From positions 1-46,643 of the forward strand of contig NZ_BOPO01000041.1 of the NCBI RefSeq assembly GCF_017312725.1: a DNA stretch of 46,643 nucleotides. The letters are read 5' to 3'. Under the pieces are notes generated by a model. The model was not told where the DNA came from. It searched no databases and saw nothing but the letters and a program-made list of their open reading frames with translations. The translations under genes and the position numbers were made by a program. Positions 41,200 to 46,643 of this stretch are shown piece after piece. The DNA comes from Actinocatenispora comari. GTDB taxonomy: Bacteria > Actinomycetota > Actinomycetes > Mycobacteriales > Micromonosporaceae. How positions within the stretch are numbered: the first letter of the stretch is position 1; each line of letters opens with the position of its first letter.

Positions 41200-41688
41200 A
41201 TGAGCGCACCCCAGCAGCCCGTCGCCGGCGCACCGGTCCCCGGCTGTCCGCCGCCCACCCCGACACGGCGCGGCACCAACACCCGGCTGGTGGTGTTGCT
41301 CGCGGTCGGCGGCGGCGTGCTCGCGGCGGGTGTGGTGCTCGCCGTGGTGCTCGCCGGTCTGCACCTCGTCGACGCGAAGCACGCCACCGCGTCGGCAGGC
41401 GCCGGTGACCCCGGGCCGATGCTCGCGGTGTGGCAGACGGCGGACGCCACTCCCGCCGAGCACCGCCGGATCCAGCAGACCGCGCAACGGAGCCGTCAGG
41501 TGCAGTCCGTGGAGTTCGTCACGGCGGACGCGGCGACGCGACCCGGCACCGCCGTCCCGGAACGGCTGCGACCGCCCGCCGGTACCGACTTCTTCGAGCT
41601 CCGGCTGCGCAGCCGGGCCGCGATCGACGAGCTGCGCGGTGTGTTCGCCACGCTGCCCGGCGTCCGCGCGGTCCGCAGCACGCCCTGA
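41200..41688 (+). CDS. Membrane-anchored FtsX-ectodomain-like protein
   Basis: 162 residues: a Pro-rich cytoplasmic start, one transmembrane helix (about 29-55), and an external domain of about 90 residues. The latter (MLAVWQTADATPAEHRRIQQ, VQSVEFVTAD, DFFELRLRSRAAIDELRGVF, LPGVRAVRST) follows the strand-helix pattern and the closing LPGV motif of the FtsX extracellular domain, but the FtsX permease helices are missing. In mycobacteria that domain activates the RipC peptidoglycan hydrolase, so an orphan copy could modulate a wall enzyme; this is inference. Not next to ftsE. Confidence 0.68.
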   Translation: MSAPQQPVAGAPVPGCPPPTPTRRGTNTRLVVLLAVGGGVLAAGVVLAVVLAGLHLVDAKHATASAGAGDPGPMLAVWQTADATPAEHRRIQQTAQRSRQVQSVEFVTADAATRPGTAVPERLRPPAGTDFFELRLRSRAAIDELRGVFATLPGVRAVRSTP

Positions 41689-41692
41689 CCTC

Positions 41693-41707
41693 GTTAGTAC
41701 GGCTAAC
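41693..41707. promoter_or_regulatory. Probable MarR operator
   Basis: GTTAG-TACGG-CTAAC, 5-bp perfect arms, over the -35 region of the marR gene at 41728 (its -10 TAGGGT is at 41716-41721). Confidence 0.6.
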
Positions 41708-41727
41708 GTCCGGGTTAGGGTGAGCCG

Positions 41728-42177
41728 GTGGACAACGATCCCGCGCGGCTGCCCGAACGGCTGCGGACCATGCCCAGCCGGCTGCTCGCCCAGGCGGGCG
41801 GGTACGCGCAGCGCACCTCGGCCGACGCGCTCGCCGCGTTCGGGTTGCGCCAGCACCACTACGCGCTGCTCGCGGCGCTGACCGAGTTCGGCCCGGCGAG
41901 CCAGTCCGCGCTCAGCGACCGCACCGGCATCTACCGCAGCGATCTGGTCGGCGCGCTCAACGAGCTCACCGAGCGCGGCCTCGTCGCCCGCTCCCCCGAC
42001 CCGGACGACCGGCGCCGCAACGTGGTGAACATCAGCACCGCCGGCCGGCAGCAGCTGCGCCGGCTCGACACCGCGCTGCGGCGCGCGCAGGAGCAGCTGC
42101 TGGCACCGCTGTCCGGGCCGGACCGGCAACGACTGCTCGACCTGCTCGACCGCCTGCTCGCCGGCCGCGACCACTGA
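41728..42177 (+). CDS. MarR family transcriptional regulator
   Basis: A 149-residue winged-helix protein: LRQHHYALLAALTEFGP, SQSALSDRTGIYRSDLVGALNEL (recognition helix), wing SPDPDDRRRNVVNIS, and C-terminal dimer helices. GTG start 6 nt after the -10 TAGGGT with no ribosome site, so predicted leaderless. It likely represses itself and the MFS exporter 128 bp downstream. Confidence 0.93.
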   Translation: MDNDPARLPERLRTMPSRLLAQAGGYAQRTSADALAAFGLRQHHYALLAALTEFGPASQSALSDRTGIYRSDLVGALNELTERGLVARSPDPDDRRRNVVNISTAGRQQLRRLDTALRRAQEQLLAPLSGPDRQRLLDLLDRLLAGRDH

Positions 42178-42305
42178 CGGCCCGCTCGGCCCGGCCCGCG
42201 CGGCTCACCCTTCGGCCACCCGCGACCGCGGTGCGGGGTCGTACCGCGGGCGTGGTGAGGCGGTTCACGTCCGCGGGTGCGGCCGGAGCCGATACGGTCG
42301 ACCGG

Positions 42306-43703
42306 GTGGACCGACGTGCGCTGGTGTTGGTCGCCGTGCTGCTGTCCACGGTGACGTTCCCGCTGACCATCACCGGAGCGTCGGTGGCGCTGCCCGACAT
42401 CCGTACCGACCTCGGCGCCGGGCTGGCCGGCACCCAGTGGGTGGTCAACGGGTACAACGCGACGTTCGCCGCGTTCCTGGTGGTGACCGGCTCGCTCGCC
42501 GACCTGCTCGGCCGCCGCCGGGTCTACCTGACCGGCCTCGCGCTGTACGTGGCGACCGGGGTGGCGAGCGCGCTGGCCGGCAACGTGCTGCTGCTCGACG
42601 CGGTACGCCTGCTCGGCGGGGTCGGCGCCGCCGCGGCGGTCACCGGCGGCGCGGCGCTGCTGTCCGCGGCGTTCCCCGGCCCGGCCCGCTCGCGCGCGTT
42701 CGGCCTGCTCGGCACGATGCTCGGTGCCGGGCTCGCCTTCGGCCCCTCGATCGGCGGGCTGCTCGTGGCGCACCTGGGCTGGCGCGCCGTCTTCGCGGTA
42801 CCGGCCGGGATCGCCACCTGCGCGCTGCTGCTCGCGCTCGCCATCCCGCGCCCGGCGCAACAGCCGCCGACCCGGCGGATCGACTGGGCCGGCGGCGCGC
42901 TGTTCACCGGCGCGCTGCTGACCGTCATCGCGGTACTGGTCGAGTCGCCGGACGCCGGCTTCGGCAACCCGGTGGTGATCGCCGGCTGGGTGCTCGCCGC
43001 GGCGCTCGGGGTCGGCTTCGTCGCGGTGGAGCGCCGCGCCGACGCCCCGGTCGTCGAGTTGCGGCTGCTCACCAACCCGCGCTTCGCCTCGTACGCGACC
43101 GCCGCCGCCACCCTGGTGATCGTGCTGGTGCCGCTGCTGGTGTACCTGCCGTCCTACCTGATCTCGGTGACCGGGGTCGGCGCCGGTACGGCTGGGCTGT
43201 GGCTGCTGCTGCTCACCGGCCCGACGGTACTGCTGCCGACGGTCAGCGGGCTGGTCGCGCGGTGGGTGCCGACGGTGGCGATCGCGGTCGGCGCGATCGT
43301 GGTCTGCGGGGTGGGCGCCCTGCTGGTGAGCCGGATCGGTCCGCACACCGGGCCGGCCGGGCTCGCCGCGCCGCTGATCCTGGTCGGCGCCGGTACCGGG
43401 CTGACCCAGGGGCTGCTGGACGGCCGCGCGATCGACACCGTGCGGCCGGAGGCGGCGGGCGCCGCGTCCGGGCTGTTCCAGACCTCCCGGCTGGCGTCCG
43501 AGACGATCGGGATCGCGGTGGTCGGCGCGATCCTGGCCGCGCTGTCCGGTGACCGGCTCGCCGGTGCGGGCTACACCCGCGCGCTGCACGTGGTCGGTGT
43601 GGTGCTCGCCGGCGTGTGCGTGGCCGGCGCGACCGGGGTGCTGGCGCTGTCCCGCCGCCGGGCCCCGATCCCCAGCGGCGCAACCCAGACCTCACGGTGC
43701 TGA
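42306..43703 (+). CDS. MFS transporter, DHA2-type drug exporter
   Basis: A 465-residue protein with about 14 helices. Motif A appears as GSLADLLGRRRVYLTG, motif C as GLLGTMLGAGLAFGPSIGGLL, and QWVVNGYNATFAAFLV is the typical DHA2 entry. GTG 42306 is chosen (frame open to 42231): TACGGT (42293-42298) ends 7 nt before it, suggesting leaderless translation. Probably exports a toxic compound sensed by the adjacent MarR protein. Its last 12 nt overlap the end of the converging MMPL gene. Confidence 0.92.
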   Translation: MDRRALVLVAVLLSTVTFPLTITGASVALPDIRTDLGAGLAGTQWVVNGYNATFAAFLVVTGSLADLLGRRRVYLTGLALYVATGVASALAGNVLLLDAVRLLGGVGAAAAVTGGAALLSAAFPGPARSRAFGLLGTMLGAGLAFGPSIGGLLVAHLGWRAVFAVPAGIATCALLLALAIPRPAQQPPTRRIDWAGGALFTGALLTVIAVLVESPDAGFGNPVVIAGWVLAAALGVGFVAVERRADAPVVELRLLTNPRFASYATAAATLVIVLVPLLVYLPSYLISVTGVGAGTAGLWLLLLTGPTVLLPTVSGLVARWVPTVAIAVGAIVVCGVGALLVSRIGPHTGPAGLAAPLILVGAGTGLTQGLLDGRAIDTVRPEAAGAASGLFQTSRLASETIGIAVVGAILAALSGDRLAGAGYTRALHVVGVVLAGVCVAGATGVLALSRRRAPIPSGATQTSRC

Positions 43704-45878
43704 GGCCACCTGCGCCGGAGCCGAGCGGCGGGCCACCTGCGACGGCCACCAGCTCGCCCGGCCGAGCAGCGTCAACAGCGCCGGCAGTACGAACAGCCGG
43801 ACCACCACCGCATCCACCAGCACCGCCACCGCCAGCCCGAAGCCGATCTGCTTGACCTCCAGCAGGTGCAGGAAGACGAAACTGGCGAACACGGAGACCA
43901 TCACCACCGCCGCGCTGGTGATGACACCGGCGGAGGAGGTGATGCCGCGTTCGACCGCGGCACGGGTCGACAGGCCCGACTCGACCGCCTCCCGGATCCG
44001 GCTGACCGCGAAGATCTGGTAATCCATCGACAGCCCGAACAGCACCACGAACAGAAACAGCGGTACCCGGGCGCTGACGAAACCCGTCGAGGTGAAGTCG
44101 AGCAGCCGTTCCGCCCAGTGGTGCTGGAAGGTCAGCGTCAGCGCGCCGAACGCGGCCGCCGCCGACAGCAGGTTCAGCAGCACCGCGACGACGCCGACGG
44201 CCACCGACCGGAACGTCAGCACCATCACCACGAACGTCATCAGCAGTACCAGGGCGACCACGAGCGGGGTCTTCGCGGTCTGGCTCGCGACGTAGTCGGT
44301 GTTGTGCGCGACGTCGCCGGACACCGCGAAGCGGGCGCCGTGGATGCCGGCCAGCTCGGCCGGCAGCAGGGCACGCAACCGGGTCAGCGACCGGTCGGCC
44401 ACCGCGGACGTCGGGTCGTACGGGATGTGCAGGGTCAGCGTCTGCACCCGGTGGTTCGGCGAGATCTCGTACGCCGGCTCGGTGACGCCGCCGAAGGCGG
44501 GATCGGACCGGGCCCGGTCGGCGAGGCGCCCCAGCGCGGCGCGTACCGCCGAAGCCTGGTCCGGGGCGGCGCGCACCACGACCAGGTGGGCACCGGTCTG
44601 GGCCGGGAATGCCCGGACCAACCGGTGGTACGTGGCGACGGCCGGGATCTGCGCCGAGAAGGTGCGGCTACCCGGTTCGTTGAGTGTCATGGTCAACGCC
44701 GGCGCAGCCAGTGCGAGTACCGCGCCGACTGCGACGACCAGGGTCGGCACCGGGTGCCGGGTCGCCGGGCGCAGCAGCCGCGCCGACCACCGGCCGGTGC
44801 CGTGAGCCGACCACCGGCCCACCAGCGGTACCCGCGGGGTGTCGACCCGCGGGCCGAGGCTCGCCAGCAGGGCCGGCAGCACCGTCACCGAGCTGGCCAT
44901 CGCCACCAGCACGACCACGATCGCCGCGGTGGCCAGCGAGGAGAAGATGATGTCCCCGGCGACGTACAGGCAGGCGGTGCAGGCGACGACACCGAGCGCG
45001 GACACCACGATCGCCCGGCCAGAGGTCGCCGCGGCGAGCCGCACCGCGGTGGTGTGGTCCAGGGCGCCGCCGAGTCGCCGGCGTTCCTCGCGTTCCCGCT
45101 TCAGGTAGAACAGCGAGTAGTCGACCCCGACGGCCATTCCCATCAGGATGATGACCTCGGTACCGACACCGGCGTCCGGCACCAGGTGGGAGAACATCAT
45201 CGACAGGCCGACGGAGGCGGCGATCGAGGTCAGTGCGAGCACCAGCGGTACGCCGGCGGCCAGTACCGCCCCGAACACCACCAGCAGGATGGCCAGCGTG
45301 ACCGGCAGGGTGATCTCCTCGGACAGCGCGAGGTCGGCGCCGCGCTGTGCGTCGTTGCCGGCGCCGATCGACGAGTCCCCGGTCTGCGCGATGCGCAACG
45401 CTGGATGGGCCTGCCGCGCAGCCCGGGTGGCCGCGGTCAGCGCCGGCAGACTGTCGCGTACCGCGAGCTTGTCGCCGGTGAGCTGGGCGGTGACCAGCAC
45501 CGCGGTGCGGTCGTCGGACAGCGTCGGCGCCGCCACGTGGTCCACCGCGGGCAGTGCGGCCAGCCGGGTGCCGACATCGCGGCCGGCGGCGAGCGCGGCG
45601 GGCGCGTCCAGTCGGCCGGACCGGGCGGTGATCAGCACGCGCTCGATGGCCCGTACCGGCAGCCCGCCGTCCGCGGCCATCGCCTCGGCCACACCGGCCT
45701 CACCGACCCGGTAGTCGGCGCTGTTGGCGGCCCGGTCGCCGACCAGGCTGCCGATCGCCAGGCACAGCACGACGAACGCGAGCCAGCCCGTGATCGCGCG
45801 CCAGGGGTGGCGAGCGCTCGCCGTCGCCAGCCGTACGGTGATCCGCCGGTCGTCGGTTCCGCGCATCCGTTCGCTCAC
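43692..45878 (-). CDS. MMPL/RND-family transporter
   Basis: A 728-residue proton-driven transporter of the MmpL type: one N-terminal helix, an external domain, five helices, then a repeat of the same order (12 helices in all). The proton-relay helices read GMAVGVDYSLFYLKREREER and FGLSMDYQIFAVSRIREA, each with the Asp-Tyr pair. In actinobacteria these move lipids, glycolipids or drugs. The start is taken as GTG 45878 (CAGGCT, a -10-like hexamer, ends 7 nt before it); ATG 45866 is an alternative. Its stop lies inside the end of the MFS gene. Confidence 0.92.
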   Translation of the reverse strand: MSERMRGTDDRRITVRLATASARHPWRAITGWLAFVVLCLAIGSLVGDRAANSADYRVGEAGVAEAMAADGGLPVRAIERVLITARSGRLDAPAALAAGRDVGTRLAALPAVDHVAAPTLSDDRTAVLVTAQLTGDKLAVRDSLPALTAATRAARQAHPALRIAQTGDSSIGAGNDAQRGADLALSEEITLPVTLAILLVVFGAVLAAGVPLVLALTSIAASVGLSMMFSHLVPDAGVGTEVIILMGMAVGVDYSLFYLKREREERRRLGGALDHTTAVRLAAATSGRAIVVSALGVVACTACLYVAGDIIFSSLATAAIVVVLVAMASSVTVLPALLASLGPRVDTPRVPLVGRWSAHGTGRWSARLLRPATRHPVPTLVVAVGAVLALAAPALTMTLNEPGSRTFSAQIPAVATYHRLVRAFPAQTGAHLVVVRAAPDQASAVRAALGRLADRARSDPAFGGVTEPAYEISPNHRVQTLTLHIPYDPTSAVADRSLTRLRALLPAELAGIHGARFAVSGDVAHNTDYVASQTAKTPLVVALVLLMTFVVMVLTFRSVAVGVVAVLLNLLSAAAAFGALTLTFQHHWAERLLDFTSTGFVSARVPLFLFVVLFGLSMDYQIFAVSRIREAVESGLSTRAAVERGITSSAGVITSAAVVMVSVFASFVFLHLLEVKQIGFGLAVAVLVDAVVVRLFVLPALLTLLGRASWWPSQVARRSAPAQVASAP

Positions 45879-46017
45879 CCGGACCAGCCTGGCGGAACGG
45901 ACGCCGCGACACACTGGTGCGTTCCGGCCGGCGCCGGGTACGGCCAGCCCCACAGCACCCGGTCGGGCCAGCCCCACCGCTGTCTCCGTTGGCCCGACGG
46001 CGATTCGGCCGCGGCCG

Positions 46018-46643
46018 TCAGTGCTGGGTGCGCAGCGCGGTGATCAGCCGGTCGAGGTCGGCGCGGCCGGGGCGGGTCGCGGCGTAGACGCCGCGGCGGG
46101 GCGCGTCGCGCAGCGCGAGCAGCCGGACGTCGGGCCGCAGCGCCGGTCCGATGCTGCGCGGCACCAGCGCGACACCGTGCCCGGCCGCGACCAGCGCCAC
46201 CTTGATCATCAGTGCGCCGACGCTGCGGTCGACGCGCAGCCTCAGGTCGTACCGGGCGGCGAGCTGGTGCAGCAGCGCCTCCGAGCCGGCGTTGTCCTCG
46301 ATCCAGTACTCGTCGGCAAGGTCGGCGATGCTCACCCGTCGGCGCCGCGCCAGCCGGTGGTCGTCGGGTACCACGACGCTCATCGGGTCGGCGAACAGGT
46401 GGCGCAGCGACACGTCCCGCCGGGCCGGCAGCCCTGGCGGCGCGTCGGTGACCACGGCGAGGTCGAGCTCGCCGCCGGCGACGCGGTCGATCAGCCGGTC
46501 GGTCGAGTCGGTCAGCATCGTCCAGGACGGCGGGTCGGGCACCCGCCGCAACGCGCCCGGCACCAGCGCCATCGCGGCCGACTGGACGGCGCCGACGCTG
46601 ACGTGCGGCGCCGGGCCGGGCGCGGCGGCCGCGCGGGCGGCGC
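46018..46643 (-). CDS. LysR family transcriptional regulator, 5'-partial
   Basis: Only the effector-binding domain is in the window; the frame is open to the right edge, so the helix-turn-helix lies outside. HVSVGAVQSAAMALVPGAL is the usual first strand-helix of the sensor domain, then AGGELDLAVVTDAP, VVVPDDHRLARR and GHGVALVPRSIG follow in family order. Target genes unknown. Confidence 0.9.
   Translation of the reverse strand, partial: AARAAAAPGPAPHVSVGAVQSAAMALVPGALRRVPDPPSWTMLTDSTDRLIDRVAGGELDLAVVTDAPPGLPARRDVSLRHLFADPMSVVVPDDHRLARRRRVSIADLADEYWIEDNAGSEALLHQLAARYDLRLRVDRSVGALMIKVALVAAGHGVALVPRSIGPALRPDVRLLALRDAPRRGVYAATRPGRADLDRLITALRTQH

Overview
High-GC (roughly 72 percent by eye) actinobacterial chromosome. 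The order lipB ... lipA - DUF4191 - RDD protein - glnA is an established actinobacterial synteny block, and the archaeal-type AspRS, 2-methylisoborneol genes, EshA-like shell protein and GlnR box fit a filamentous actinomycete. A member of the Micromonosporales is plausible, but I cannot support a genus. The window holds about 40 genes. The first is cut by the left edge and the last by the right edge.

Layout. (1) 1-8 kb: cell-wall or capsule polymer locus, with a partial CDP-glycerol:glycerophosphotransferase, a second glycerophosphotransferase fused to a GT4 glycosyltransferase, a polytopic membrane protein, and a TagG/TagH-type ABC exporter whose permease probably starts at a TTG. (2) 8-19 kb: core metabolism, with lipB, an archaeal-type aspS under a well-formed T-box riboswitch, a lipoprotein, lipA, DUF4191, a MarR/EamA/NAD(P)-reductase module, an RDD protein, and glnA with a four-half-site GlnR box and a 25-bp tandem repeat spanning its stop codon. 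(3) 19-21.6 kb: a very short GntR regulator, two small unknown proteins, and a divergent TetR/SDR pair with matching operators. (4) 21.6-29.2 kb: fused PabAB-type aminodeoxychorismate synthase, then the operon of a family 2B (EshA-like, cNMP-domain) encapsulin shell, 2-methylisoborneol synthase and GPP 2-methyltransferase, preceded by an allene-oxide-cyclase-like secreted protein and a DUF4239 membrane protein with the best-formed promoter in the window. (5) 29.3-40.5 kb: mannoside utilisation, with an O-methyltransferase, ROK kinase, LacI regulator and phosphomannose-isomerase-like protein reading left, and a solute-binding lipoprotein, two permeases and a GH38 alpha-mannosidase reading right, with LacI-type operators between them. 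(6) 40.6-46.6 kb: DUF5709 protein, an orphan FtsX-ectodomain-like protein, MarR regulator with MFS exporter, MMPL transporter and a partial LysR regulator.

Most notable: the tRNA-Asp T-box in front of a probably non-discriminating AspRS; the shell-enclosed 2-MIB pathway; at least eight genes with a -10 hexamer 6-7 nt before the start codon (predicted leaderless mRNAs); tandem repeats that begin at the stop codons of three genes; and strong over-representation of GGTACC. No tRNA, rRNA, CRISPR array or insertion sequence was seen.
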